Assembly (NCBI GenBank): GCA_905182985.1
Contig: CAJJDN010000148.1
Coordinates: 142,291 to 206,290, forward strand
DNA from: Paramecium sonneborni
Lineage: Eukaryota; Ciliophora; Oligohymenophorea; Peniculida; Parameciidae
Direction: 5' to 3'
DNA: 64,000 nt
Shown here: positions 1 to 11,160 of the stretch, piece after piece
How positions within the stretch are numbered: position 1 is the stretch's first letter
How the letters are laid out: every line of letters starts with the position of its first letter
Translations under genes and position numbers: made by a program
The notes under the pieces: generated by a model
Told to the model about the DNA's origin: nothing
What the model saw: the letters and a program-made list of their open reading frames with translations, nothing else
Database searches by the model: none

Positions 1-732
1 CTTTAATATCTAACAGCAGTTTTTCAGAATAATCACTAAACACTAATTAAGACTCACATTTATTGTTATTCTTCATATAACCTAATATTTTTTAGAGGTC
101 TATTAAATTGAATAATTTCTTTAATTAATTTAAATTATTAATTTAATATTAAGGTTATTTGACTTATTAAGCTATATTTAAAAGGGGAATTTATCTATGT
201 ATAATATTGATTTCCAAATCTGAATTACTTGAATCAGTTACTGTATCTTCAATATTTTAAATAAATGATTCATTATTATAATTTAAATCTGAACTTACAA
301 CATTAAATGCTATTAAACTTTCTATACAAATATTTTATTTCAATTATGTCCAAACCATATTGACTTTGGCTAAATCAATTGTTTCGACTTCTTACCACCA
401 CCATCGTTAACGAAATAGATTTTTTATCAAACTAGAATTGTTTCCTTTTCCAACAAAAAAATAATATGCTGGAATTTCCATTTTCTAAGGAGATTGAATT
501 GATTAATTGTTGGAAAAATTTATTTTGTTTAAAAAACATCTATATTATGTATATCTCTATTATAATTTATCTTTTAAATGATTTGATCTATTATTTGGAA
601 AACTTAAATTCTATTATTTTGAAAAGTTATTTTATTAAAAATCTTATTTAATAGTTATATTAAATTATTATTAGATTGTTTAAGTTAATCTTTTCTTATT
701 CTTTAATTAAAGTTTCTTATCTTATAAATCTA
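1..732. other. AT-rich stretch, no gene supported
   Basis: No convincing coding frame was found on either strand. A small plus-strand frame at 466-720 is leucine/isoleucine-rich, low in complexity and lacks family resemblance. The minus strand at about 340-450 has a short stretch reading Y-F-V-N-D-G-G-G that ends in TGA; it may be a decayed gene fragment but is too short to assign. Confidence 0.4.
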
Positions 733-1491
733 TCATATTAGATTTAGATTACTAAATTTCAGAAACTTTGTTATGATTTTAAAGTTATTTTCTCTCTCTT
801 TCTTAATTCTATTTAGGATTTTAGATTGTTTATTTTTAAGTTTTTTAACTTTTTGATTTTGATCGCTGTTTTGAAGAATCAGATCTGTTAGTAAAATTTT
901 AGTTTTACAAATTTTTATAAATAAATGGGGTTGATGATGTTCTACATATTTTATCATTTTCTGGTTATTAAGCTAATGACTATAAATTACTATTTTTTTG
1001 AATCCTTGGAGTTATTAATTTACTACTTTTCGATGAGTAAAGGTCATTTAATTCCTTCTATGTACATTATATCCTAATAATTGGCTTCTTTGAAATTATC
1101 TACAACGAAGGTAAAATATTTTTAGATTCTATTGAAAATGTGATTATAAATTACATTTTTCAATTTCTGAATAATTTAGACCATGTTTTTGGTTATAGAA
1201 GGGATGTTCTTCTTTGATTTCTGGATATAATCCTTTGTTATTTGAGAAGGTTTAATTTCTGAGTAGATTCTTAATTTGGTTTTTGTTATTGGTAACAATT
1301 GCTTTTGATACCAAGCATAGCAAAATGTCCTCTGAATGATTTGGAAGTAGTTTATTCGTTTAGATATTATTTGTATAATCAATTCTTTATGTTTAAGGGA
1401 CATTCTATTTAGGATTTTGCATTGAATACAAATCTTTAGTTTCATTCAAAGATTCTGAGAATTTTGATTTGTATCGAAGTTGGAAGATCAT
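733..1491 (-). CDS. hypothetical basic protein, 252 aa, single exon
   Basis: The frame is open for exactly 253 codons with TAA/TAG read as Gln, starting at ATG 1491 and ending at TGA 733-735. The protein is rich in Lys, Asn and Gln. The C-terminal third carries a Lys-rich, possibly coiled segment (KKLKNKQSKILNRIKKE). No domain, signal peptide or membrane segment was recognised. A competing frame over 1176-1445 starts with Met but is interrupted and needs an intron, so the uninterrupted frame was preferred. It runs toward the window start, head-to-tail with the sorting receptor gene upstream. Function unknown. Confidence 0.55.
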
Positions 1492-1591
1492 AATATTATT
1501 AATTTTATTAATTAATCTCAGTCATTTAAATAGTTAGAAGCAATATTAATTTTAGATGTTAAATTGAATTCATGTTCATCAATAAAATATT

Positions 1592-3048
1592 TCAAATAGA
1601 ACCTTCCTTCTGTTTATCCTTCCCCTCATAAAACTTAATATATTGACTAACCATCTCATTCACCTTAGGTTGTGTGACTTCTTAACTATCTTTTTTGATC
1701 AATTTACTCAAAAAGTAAAATCCAAGTACTAACAATATAACAACTATAACAGTTATAATCACCATGTAAAGAGTAAATGATTCATCTACATTAGGAGAGG
1801 AATAATCATCAACTTCAAAACTGCATAATTTGGGAGTTTTTTCAAAACCTATATTTAGATGTTTAATTTACAGTTACAAATCTCTCCAAAAATTCCTTTC
1901 CCAGTGATTTAACCTTTGTAGGTTTATGCATTGACAAGAACTGATGGATATCCATTCATTCCAGCAATCTATTATATATGTAATTAATTTTCCAGTAAAA
2001 TATTGATTACGTTTGTATCATTTTTGGTTGGTAAAGAAGTATTTTAATCAACAAAGGAATCATCAAAACAATTTTTAATTTCCTATTTAGGAATCCCTAC
2101 CATATCCATCACTTATTAACTACAAACTGAATAGGATTAAACTCTGGTACATTTGAAATTGAATTGATCCTATTTTTATATCTAATATTTACCATATATT
2201 CAAACCATTTTTAAGGATATTTTTAAAATATACATGTTTCTCTTAAGACCTCATTGACTACATCTTTTCCAGTTCCAATAGCATCACCATCAGGATCAAA
2301 TGCGCAATATCTATTTTAGCATATACAATCAGGATTAGTTTCATTATTTTTATAAGATTCTGATTAAAAATTCATTATCGAATATACAAGAGTGTAATTA
2401 ATGTTTTGATCTTAAAGTTTAATATAATATGGTTTAAAGTCATCAATAATTTTGAAAGACTCCCTATCTTATAAATTTAATCCAAATATAACAGATACAA
2501 TTTCTGATTTGACAACATCAAATTTTAAAAGTAACATAATCTTTTCATCATTAGTATCAGCTATTGAATAATTCCATGCTTTATTTTATAATTAATCAAA
2601 ATGTTTTTTTTTAATGAATATGGAAGGTATTTATACCTAAAATAAAACTTAATATATTAACCTAATATCCATAACCATCATCAGCCATTTCAAAATCAGA
2701 TTAGAATGGATCATCATTATTATTTCCAATAATTGCTAATGAATACCCAGCCTTCTCTGCATTCCTAACCTTTGTAACAAAAGTGCAATCACCTCTTTCT
2801 ATTAAAATAAATTAAGCTCCATAAGTAGGTTAGAGATCACTACATCCATTTTTAGGTATAGCCATATCTACTGCTCCCATTAAACGATGTCCAAATGGTA
2901 TTATTCTATTTTTCATACAATATATAAACTACCCAAAGTTGGCAATACTATAATCAATATTCTCTGTTATTAGATTTGGTGGTCTAATAACCTTTAACTT
3001 ACATTAAATCAAACTCATAATGCATATGATTAGGAGAATATTATACAT
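1592..3048 (-). CDS. vacuolar sorting receptor-like protein (PA domain, type I membrane)
   Basis: The 459-aa protein resembles plant-type vacuolar sorting receptors (BP80/VSR), which carry soluble cargo from Golgi to vacuole or, in ciliates, dense-core compartments. In order: a signal peptide (MYNILLIICIMSLIQC), a protease-associated (PA) domain with the RGDCTFVTKVRNAEKAG motif, a Cys-rich VSR central region containing CDPDGDA, GKDVV and the LRETCIF block, a GFEKTPKLCS block matching VSR GFEETTEP-C-LS, one TM helix (MVIITVIVVILLVLGFYF) and a short tail ending EGKDKQKEGSI. Three introns were placed at 1849-1877 (29 nt), 2170-2192 (23 nt) and 2637-2661 (25 nt), all GT...TAG; removing them leaves exactly 460 codons. 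The tail contains a possible tyrosine sorting signal (YIKF). EGF repeats typical of plant VSRs were not seen. Confidence 0.85.
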
Positions 3049-3198
3049 TATTTAAAATAAATATGCCATACATTATTACTTTTGAATCAGATTAATACAA
3101 TAAATTAATGCACAAAATGAAGAAAGAGATTTGTTACAATCATCTAAATTATTATTTACAAAGTAAGCAATTCCATTTTTTCTAAAATTTTAATTGTC

Positions 3199-3744
3199 AT
3201 GTATTATATTGATTTTTTCGTAAGTAGAAGTGACTTTTACAAAAAACCATTCCCTAATATTGGATTAAAATCAATTGAAGAGTTTTTCTCAGATATAACA
3301 GATTAGAAAAAAAGTTAACAAACATTAGGATTATCTTTAGATGATAAAATAAAATAACAAACCATTTTGCATGATTAGAACTAATTAGATTCAAAACAAT
3401 TGTAGGAGGAATCAAAAATTAAAATCCCAAATTAAGTTATTTTAAAGGAGTTAAGTGTCAAGTCTCAAGATTCTTAAAACTTAAATAAAAAATTAATACT
3501 TTTCAAAGGTGCTAAAACAGTAAAATAATTGGTTGGCAAAATACTTCATATAAAAAATTATAGTAAATCATAAGGGAAAAAAAGAAAGAATGTTAAATGC
3601 ACATGTAAAAAGAATCAATGTTTTAATCTTTATTGTGGGTGTTATCAAATATAAAAACATTGCACAAAATCATGTAAATGCAAAAAAATCGAATGCCACA
3701 ATATGCCAAATACAGATTCCCAATTATATCAATAGTCGCAATGA
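3199..3744 (+). CDS. tesmin/TSO1-like CXC domain protein, 181 aa
   Basis: The C-terminal ~55 residues form one CXC (CRC) cysteine-rich repeat: C-T-C-K-K-N-Q-C-F-N-L-Y-C-G-C-Y, then C-T-K-S-C-K-C-K-K-I-E-C. This fold binds zinc and DNA in tesmin, TSO1 and LIN54, where it recognises cell-cycle gene homology elements. Canonical proteins have two CXC repeats; only one is visible here. The basic run KSQGKKRKNVKC just before it fits DNA contact. The N-terminal 120 residues are Gln/Lys-rich with no recognised domain. The start is the first ATG after an upstream in-frame TGA at 3118; no intron is required (182 codons). It is divergent from the sorting receptor gene, 150 bp away. Confidence 0.75.
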
Positions 3745-4624
3745 TATTTTTAATTAATATATTTAAATCTCTATTCATATACTTTATTATATTTCAGTTG
3801 TACTAGATCTTTTTTTAGTTTTATATTTTTATTAAACTGCATAAAAATTTAGTTTCAATTATAATTGATTATCTACTAGAAATAAAGTGTCTCTATACAT
3901 CTTAGATACTTAATTATATTGAGTCTGTAGCAACCTATAATTTTTAATCATTTTTAAATAGAAAGCCAATATATTATATTTATTAAAAATTTTTGTTATT
4001 TTAATAAATTCTATTTTATAAAACTATCACAAATCTATGAGTTTTATTGTTATCAAAATAAAGTAGGTATGAAAAATACAAAAGATTAATTTGAATAGTA
4101 ATAATTCTAAATTTATTGATTACTTAATAATGATAATCTAATCTTATTAATATATGATATTATATTTTAGATATACTTTTCAAAAAGTTAGTTTATAATA
4201 ATATTCAGTATTATAAATAAAATAACATTAGGGAAATGTTTATTATTGCTACAATATATGTAAAAATAGAAAATTAATCTATATTGAGTTTATAAATGAA
4301 CATGAATTCAATTTGAGTTAAACTTTTGTTGCTTATTTCTTTGAATTAAAATATTGTAAACAATATTTAACTTAATAATTCATAAAAAATAATTTTAGAA
4401 TCGTATCTTGAATATACTAATTTAAATTCATTAACTTTTAGCATTCTACTATATTTTTTTTTTAAAGATGCTTAATCCATATTATTCTTCCTTATTGAAT
4501 TTTAGATTCATATTAAATTGAAGATTAACTAAAAATTACTAATTAGAAATGTACATTATCATATAATTGAAATGATTAGTATAGAGTGTATATATATTAA
4601 TTTTATGAATTTATTAATTATTAT
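3745..4624. other. 880-bp AT-rich intergenic region
   Basis: TGA codons recur in all frames and no conserved peptide is seen. It contains runs of A and T and nothing I can assign. Confidence 0.5.
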
Positions 4625-5744
4625 ATGCAATTTAAATTGCTTTCTTAAAATCGAGTCCAAACATAACCTACCTATATTCATTCTCTTGATGATAAATCGT
4701 TTATAGTGAGTTATTCTGATAAAACCTTCGAAGCTTATACTGAAGCTAAAAGATATTCACTTAAATAAAACTTTCCATCTGCTCTATGTGGTTATAACAT
4801 TGGATAAGACACGGTTTTAATTTTGAACTTAATATTTGTAGTGTCTGTTAGGATTAGAAAATGGAAATGGATTAATTGTTAGAATCAGAAATGATAAGGC
4901 TGAATTCAATCTCTAAGAATGGCGGGAGAAGCAATACAATCTTGCATTTTCTATGGCCATTATCTTTATTGGTATCATCCATAATTTATGAGGCAAAATA
5001 AATTAATAACAGTACATAGCTGTCCATGAAGATGGGACTTTACTCATACTCGAATAGTCTAATGAACTTCAATTCACTAAATTTACTAAAATTAAATACA
5101 AAATAAATATAGGCTAAGCATATTTTAATCAAGACTTTGCCATAATTACTTCTGCCAATCTTATTTTCAAATTTAATACCAATCAGATTAGTAATTACGC
5201 TCATTATGAACTTGATAAATTCAAATAATTAAGTATGTCTTAACTCAAATTATTTGGATAAACCATTAATTAATATGATGATGATTATTGGAAATAATAA
5301 TGCTAAATCAATGGAATCATCTATAAAATGCTTTATCATAACAATTAAATATATCTCATCACTGAGAAGGGATACTTTTATACTTTGCTTCTTTAAACTA
5401 ATTCCTTTGAAATTGAAAAAATTGTAGATCTTAGTTTTAATAAACCAATTTAATTGAATTTGATTTCAGATGACTCTCTACATATTTCATTTCAAGGTTC
5501 CTAATTATTAATGTACAATTTAAAAAATAAAGTAATTTCAACACTATTATCGTAAATTATAAATAAATATTTTAGAATTAAATAAGATAAACAATTGATA
5601 GGATCAAGAATTGAAAAATAAGATGGTAATTTTCTCATTCTTGTTATTTATCGAAATAAACCATCTAATTTCTTGGAATTATATCCACCAAAATTATGCG
5701 ATGCTCATGTTAAATTGATTTCTAGTATAAATTATGCGGAATGA
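4625..5744 (+). CDS. hypothetical beta-rich (possibly propeller-like) protein, ~356 aa
   Basis: The frame runs from ATG 4625 to TGA 5742-5744. A 28-nt intron (GTTTT...TGTAG) at about 4813 joins ...GQDT to [10 protein letters not shown]. Alternating hydrophobic and polar strands such as [32 protein letters not shown] and [12 protein letters not shown] suggest repeated beta blades like a WD/propeller, but no WD dipeptide or named family was recognised. Odd point: an in-frame TGA occurs at 4989-4991. It disappears if a 21-nt intron (4972-4992, GTATC...TGAG) with a GAG acceptor is spliced; the frame is kept either way. The gene is therefore either intact with a non-TAG intron or carries a premature stop. 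Conserved-looking sequence continues on both sides. Confidence 0.55.
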
Positions 5745-5823
5745 ATATTTTATATATATATATATAATATATCTGATAAGTTCTGTGTTGTATTATTTAA
5801 ATAAAAATAATAAAGATATCAAA

Positions 5824-6532
5824 ATGATCAAGGAATATGATTATTTGTTTAAGTTAGTGATTGTTGGTAATTCAGGAGTTGGGAAATCTTCTTTACTTTT
5901 AAGATTTTCAGATGATACATTTAGTGATTCCTATTTAACTACAATCGGTGTAGATTTTAGATTTAAAACCCTTGAAATAGATGGTAAAAAAGTTAAACTA
6001 CAAATCTGGGATACTGCTGGTTAAGAGAGATTTCGAACTATTACAAGTGCTTATTATAAAGTATTCAATAATTTTAACATAAAGGGAGCTGATGGTATTG
6101 TTTTAGTTTATGATGTATCTTCACTTGCTTCATTTGAAGATATAGACAAATTTTGGATTAATGAAGTAGATTAATATGCAGAAAAAAATGTTGAATTATT
6201 ATTATTGGGAAACAAAAGTGATATTGAGGACAAACTGTAATTGCCCATCTCCTCTATAATAGAGTAACTACATAAAAGGCCATAGACTATGCAAGTATAA
6301 GGAAAATGGCACATATGGAAGTAAGTGCTAAGACTGCTGATTAAGTTTCTAAAGCCTTCCTTTCTTTATCTAGAAAATTGATTGCCAAAAAAGATTCTCA
6401 AGGTTCAAAAGGTACAGGGTATTACAATTTATTAATCTTTTTTTTAGACCTCAAAAAACTTAATAAACATCTGCATAGAAAATTGGTTAACAAAATGAAG
6501 AAACTAAAAAATAAAAAGATGGATGTTGTTGA
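5824..6532 (+). CDS. Rab-family small GTPase (Rab1/8-like), prenylated
   Basis: The 209-aa protein has every small-GTPase motif: P-loop GNSGVGKSS, switch I TIGVDF, WDTAGQERFRT, GNKSD and EVSAKTA, plus the hypervariable tail ending in the double-geranylgeranylation signal GCC followed directly by TGA. The [18 protein letters not shown] block is close to Rab1/Rab8, which act in ER-Golgi or exocytic transport. Three introns fit: 6061-6084 (24 nt, ending AAG), one of 26 nt after EDKL (ending TAG) and one of 29 nt after GTG (ending TAG); removal leaves 210 codons. The first intron is constrained by the conserved YY-[KR]-GAD junction, so its AAG acceptor is well supported. ATG 5824 was chosen because the upstream ATG at 5734 adds a non-conserved hydrophobic leader. 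Confidence 0.93.
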
Positions 6533-7286
6533 ATCAATATATGTATATTTTAAGTATTTACTTATTTTTATAATCATCTTCAATATTTCATTTTATCACT
6601 CTTTCAAATTTTAATCCTAATATGATATTAAATTTCTTTTATAAATAAAATTTATTATTTTTTTAGAAATTCCATTTTCTAACTTATTAAAAATTAACAA
6701 TTAATCTCTTTTTACTTATATTAATCCTATATATTAAAGATATTCTTATCATCAAACAATTTATAAATACTAGAATTTTATACTTATCAAGGCATTGTAT
6801 TTGTTTATCTAATGAACCCTTTAAAGAAACATTCCTTTTAATACTTTTTCAGTTTATTTTATTGATTCTATTTATAATTTACAATTTTTTTTATATTGAT
6901 TTTTTCATTTAGTTTTATATTTATTAGAACATCATTTAAATTGATAATTCTAGTGAATAAAACCTTAAGTGGAATATTTAATTGAATAGTTTCTGTTAAT
7001 ATAAAATATTTGATTCATTATTGAATTTTAAAAATGTTTCTAAAAATAAACATCAAATTTTATTATATAGATATTTTGAAGTTTATTTATGAAGTTTAGA
7101 TAATGATAATGTTAGATGGATGTTTGAATAGATATGACTATATATATAGTTTTGATAATTATTATTAAAAAAATAACTGATCATCATATTGCGTTTGAAA
7201 AATAATGGTTCGTATTAATAAGGGTTTGAAAAGTGATACTCAGTTTAAGGCAATTGTAATAATAAAAATATCTCAGCAACTTCAAC
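6533..7286. other. 750-bp intergenic region
   Basis: No coding frame was supported. It is AT-rich with scattered TGA in all frames. Confidence 0.5.
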
Positions 7287-7842
7287 ATGTATAGATACAT
7301 CTCTGAACTTGGATTTAGAACACCAGCCATAATAAATTCTCTAAAAATCTTCATTAGAGAATTTAAAGATGTTCCATCTGTTTCAGTATAAAAATTAAAT
7401 TCTGAACAAATCTACTCTGCTCTTGAGATTCATTCTCTACAATGGCAAGCATCTAGTGATTCTACAAAGCTTACTAAAGAATTCAAATTCAATTCATTCA
7501 AAGAAACTTTTGCATTCATGGGATCAATTTCTACAATCGCCGATGAAATGCATCGTAAGATATTAGAATCTATCATTATTAGATTATCCTAAATGGACAT
7601 AAAAATAAAATGTAGTTAATGTAGAAATAACAACACCAGAATGTTCGGGTGTCTCTGTTAAAGACATTCTTTTGGCATACACAATGGAATAATTGGCAAA
7701 TGAAGTCTCAACTACTCAAATTACAACTGTCTGTGATTGTCCAAAAGTTATTGATTCGCAAATACTACATAATTGGAACTCAAATTTCTCTAAAACTGAG
7801 GAAATGCTCCAAAGTTTTTAGAAAACTACAGCTTAACTTTGA
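7287..7842 (+). CDS. pterin-4a-carbinolamine dehydratase (PCD/DCoH), copy 1
   Basis: The enzyme dehydrates 4a-hydroxytetrahydrobiopterin during recycling of the cofactor used by aromatic amino acid hydroxylases. The C-terminal ~100 of 175 residues show the family pattern FKFNSFKETFAFMG, then HHYPKW, the core active-site motif, then TPECSGVSVKDILLAYTMEQ, matching the usual -H-xx-GLS-xxD-xxLA-xxI-E segment. A 28-nt intron (GTAAG...ATTAG) splits the first His codon of HHYPKW; splicing restores the motif and gives 176 codons. The N-terminal ~70 residues (MYRYISELGFRTPA...) are longer than in minimal PCDs and may be a mitochondrial leader. It lies directly upstream of a paralogue of identical length. 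Confidence 0.85.
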
Positions 7843-8304
7843 TTTCATATCAATATATTATAATTTCTTTACATATTTTTCATAATTAATATCAAGATAC
7901 AATGGAAATTATTATAAAATTATATAATCAGAAAACATGTGTTTCATTATTTTTTCAATAAATTTACAATATTTTCTTTAACCCAATAAACGCTTTATTG
8001 CATATATAATATTTAGTTATTAACTTTAAAGTTTAAAAACATAAATAAAAACCAATATTCTTGAATAACAATAAATATTTATTACTTTTAAAATTGATAA
8101 TAATATAGACTTTTGAAAATTTAAATGAAAATTTTAATTTGTCTCTTAAGAAAGGAATTTAAGAATAATAAGAAATTAGTTTATTGCTGATTTAAATACA
8201 AATTGAAATAAAGGATATTAAGATGACAAATTATTAAATTAATTGCATACTTAAAACCTATTTAAATACTATTATGAAAAATCGTTTTATCATTATTAAA
8301 ATCT

Positions 8305-8880
8305 ATGTACAGAAAGTTTGCCTCAAATAACAACTAAACAATAGCAAATGTATTAGGATTAAAGTTTTTACTAAGAGACTTTTCTGAGATTACTTCAAAA
8401 CAGTTCGATAAATTAAGTTAAGAAGAGGTCAATTAACTTTTGATCATATAACAACTAAATATGAATTGGAATTAGGTATATAGTAAAAATTAATGATAGA
8501 ATATCAGTAACATAAGTAGAAAGTACTAGTTCTAGAAATTTCAAGACTCATTTAGTTTTATGGGTTAAGTTTCATAGATAGCAGATTAGATGAAACGTAA
8601 TAATTAAAAAAATAATTTAGATTATCCAAAATGGTTTAATAAGAATGGATTAGTTACTATGGAATTGATGAGTCCTGAAGTTCAAGGAGTGACATTTAAG
8701 GATATCATTCTTGCTCATTCAGCTGAACAAATTGCTTAACTGATTGAGAGTAGGCCTAAAAATTCAATTTTCGACAACTGTGATATTCATGTGGAGAATC
8801 TTATATCTTCATGGAATAACAATTATTAGAAATTTCAAGGATTAAACCAAGTCTTTGAGAGATCTATGAATTTCATTTGA
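8305..8880 (+). CDS. pterin-4a-carbinolamine dehydratase-like, copy 2 (first active-site His replaced)
   Basis: This tandem paralogue of copy 1 is again exactly 175 aa after removal of two 24-nt introns (GTATA...GATAG and GTAAT...TTTAG). The second intron sits at the same codon as the intron of copy 1. Domain landmarks are FQDSFSFMGQVSQIADQM, KHYPKW and SPEVQGVTFKDIILAHSAEQ. In copy 1 the catalytic motif reads HHYPKW; here the first His is Lys, and CS of the ECSG motif is VQ. Since the first His is catalytically important in the family, activity may be reduced or lost, and a structural or regulatory role is possible (PCD is also DCoH, a transcription cofactor in animals). The N-terminus MYRKFASNN differs from copy 1. 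Confidence 0.8.
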
Positions 8881-8931
8881 TTAAATATAATGATAAATTC
8901 TTAAAAATTAAGTTTTAATAAATAATCTAAA

Positions 8932-9574
8932 ATGAGTGAGAATTATGTTAATATCATAAGAGAGATCTATGAAATTATAAAAGAAGATTTCAATAATAGT
9001 TTGGCTCAAAAAATAATAGAATTTTATATTGTTAAGAATAGCAAGAAAGTATTGTAGTATTATGATAATAATTTAGTATGATTGGAAATTTATTTGATAG
9101 TACTCTTTGGAATATAGATCGAAAGTTATGTAAAATTATTTGACTGTAATGGTTTACATATTATAATTCGAATTGGTTAGAGAATAGGATTAGTTTCATT
9201 AAATATTTTAGGAGATGGTTTTGCTAATTCTGCTTGTTTTGGATGCTTTACTTGATATTTTAATTGAAAAAAACGATAAGTTTATATGTTCTAGTGAGAT
9301 ATTTAATAATTTTTCGGTTGGTAAATACAAATATTATGGATGCAATTTTTTATTTATTTTAGTATTTAAGAAGTTAAAATAATTAGATACTGAGAAGATA
9401 AAAGAAAATTTGATAGTTAAAGTAGATAAGATGTCTGCAGAAATTTTTGATTATTATTAGATTTATTAATTTAATGAAATAAGCTACGATTTTTTTGTCT
9501 GCTGCTTGTCCTTCAACGGATGTGCACTTGGCACGTGTAATGTCAACAATCAAAGTAGCCTAACCAGACACTGA
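8932..9574 (+). CDS. hypothetical protein, 3' end uncertain (overlaps the next gene)
   Basis: It starts MSENYVNIIREIYEIIKEDF. A 25-nt intron at 9076-9100 (GTATG...GATAG) joins YYDNNL to YSLEYRSK; the frame then stays open through a hydrophobic Leu-rich segment (MVLLILLVLDALLDILIEKN) and a Lys-rich helix-like segment to a TGA at 9572-9574. This stop lies 101 nt inside the clearly conserved N-terminus of the LpxB-like gene. Either the genes truly overlap, or an unrecognised intron gives an earlier stop, or the gene is decaying. No family was recognised. Confidence 0.4.
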
Positions 9575-11116
9575 ATTCCGTTTTGTTGGTATTGGAGGTC
9601 CTTAAATGGGTCATGAAGGATTAGAAACTATTGGAGTAGATTATCATGAATTCCAATATAAACCTTTCTTCCCATTCAGAAATTTCTATAGATTGGCGTA
9701 CACACTATTGCTAAGTTTAGTACTGAGAATGCAATGCATCCAGTCCATATGTACAAGAGATGGATCAATAAAAAAGTTTTGAATAAACTTGATAAGTAAT
9801 ACTTCGAAATCGTTTAACATTATCAACCATCAGCATTCTTGAATTTCGAGAATGAATTCTTCATGATACATTTCTATAAGAAATTAAGAGAGTCGTATCG
9901 TCACTTCAACCGAATATGTCCTCCAACATTCTAATATGGTTTAACTCATAAAGATCAACCTTAATATGGTTAAAAGTATGTAGATCATTGGTTTACAAGA
10001 ACTCCATTAAAACAAGTATAAAATAATAATTATTGAATAAAAGAGTAATTGGGAGAAATTCACTTTCCCTCATACATAAGTAGGGCCAGATGGACTTTAT
10101 AGAGCATTTAGACATCTTCTTTAAAATAGTCCTTAATATCAAGATTTAGTATAAAATGATACTATATATCTTCCTGGAGGTGAATTCTTTAGATTTGATG
10201 ATTTTGTTGCTGACAGAGTCAATGAATAAAGAAAGAAATATAGATAATTATAAAATATAGGAGATTAGGAATTATTAATTTTTGTTGCTGGTGGTAATAC
10301 ATCTAAAGAAATTCCATTCTGTCTTAAGACTGTTGCTGAAGGTATTTCAAGATTCCTAAAACTTGATGAAATGAAAAACTATCCAACTGATTAAATTAAA
10401 ATAATAGTATCAGTTCCAGAGTTTGTTGAACATTCAGATCGTACAATAAAAACTATTAATTCAATTAAATGGCCTGCTAAAGTCATTTAAGTATAAACTG
10501 AATCTGAGAAATTCTCAGCAATAGCTGCTTGTGATATTGCTTTAGCTTGTAATGGATAAATAGTTACTGAATGTGCTGCATTCTAATTACCAACTGTAAT
10601 TATATATTCTGAACATATAGATTATTCTTGATCCTAAACCAACAATTTAAATGTATTATACTTCCCTTTATAATGGAATTGATAATGATCTCAATATTGC
10701 ATACAATGGAATACTTTATCCGTAATTTTAATTATTTATTATTTTATTAGAGAATTAGTTATGTCCACTGTTCCTAATAAAATTGCTTACTCTTTATTAG
10801 AACATTGTCAAGATCCAAAACTTAGATATTTCTATGCTAAATAATATGCTCCTGTCCTTTTAAAAACATTAGCCAAAAGCGAATCTTCTGTTCCATCAGA
10901 AATAGTATATTATTTACTCTATTTTTATAGGCAAATAAATTTAATAGTGTTTAATTAACTGGCTATTCTTCTGCATATTAGGTTATTGCTAATACAGTAT
11001 TGAAAGCAGCCCAAGTTTATGAACATATTCACTCCTAAAGTAATTTTACTACCTAGTAAAATGAAAATTTAAGAATTGAAGCCATGCAAAGTTTGGGATG
11101 GGCTAAAGGATTATGA
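9474..11116 (+). CDS. lpxB: lipid-A-disaccharide synthase-like glycosyltransferase (LpxB, GT19)
   Basis: Bacterial LpxB condenses UDP-2,3-diacylglucosamine with lipid X; plant mitochondria and plastids also keep homologues. The 503-aa product begins with the LpxB signature: FLSAACPSTDVHLARVM resembles (LS-GEPSGDLHGA), followed by FVGIGGPQMGHEGLE (IGGP-M---G-E). The C-terminal half shows LIFVAGGNTSKEI, then EKFSAIAACDIALACNGQIVTECA (family: E---A-A-AD-AL-ASGT-TLE-A) and LPELVMS. Five introns were placed: 23 nt (GTACA...TTTAG), 28 nt at 10016-10043 (ends AAG), 25 nt, 29 nt and 26 nt; removal leaves 504 codons. The acceptor-substrate region (QHYQPSAFLNFENEFF) is divergent, so the real substrate may differ. 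Eukaryotic introns and the ciliate code exclude bacterial contamination. Confidence 0.82.
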
Positions 11117-11160
11117 AAAATAGTCATAATTTTAAAATCAATATAATATAATATATCATT

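Noticed and set aside
1176..1445. Minus-strand frame starting MKLKICIQCK
   Set aside because: It requires an intron to continue, whereas another frame over the same DNA is open for 253 codons without any intron.
5734..5823. Upstream ATG that would extend the Rab protein by 30 residues
   Set aside because: The added leader is low-complexity Ile/Tyr-rich and not seen in Rab proteins. ATG 5824 gives the normal N-terminus.
9474..11116. Bacterial contamination as explanation for the LpxB-like gene
   Set aside because: The gene has five short ciliate introns, uses TAA/TAG for Gln and shares base composition with its neighbours.
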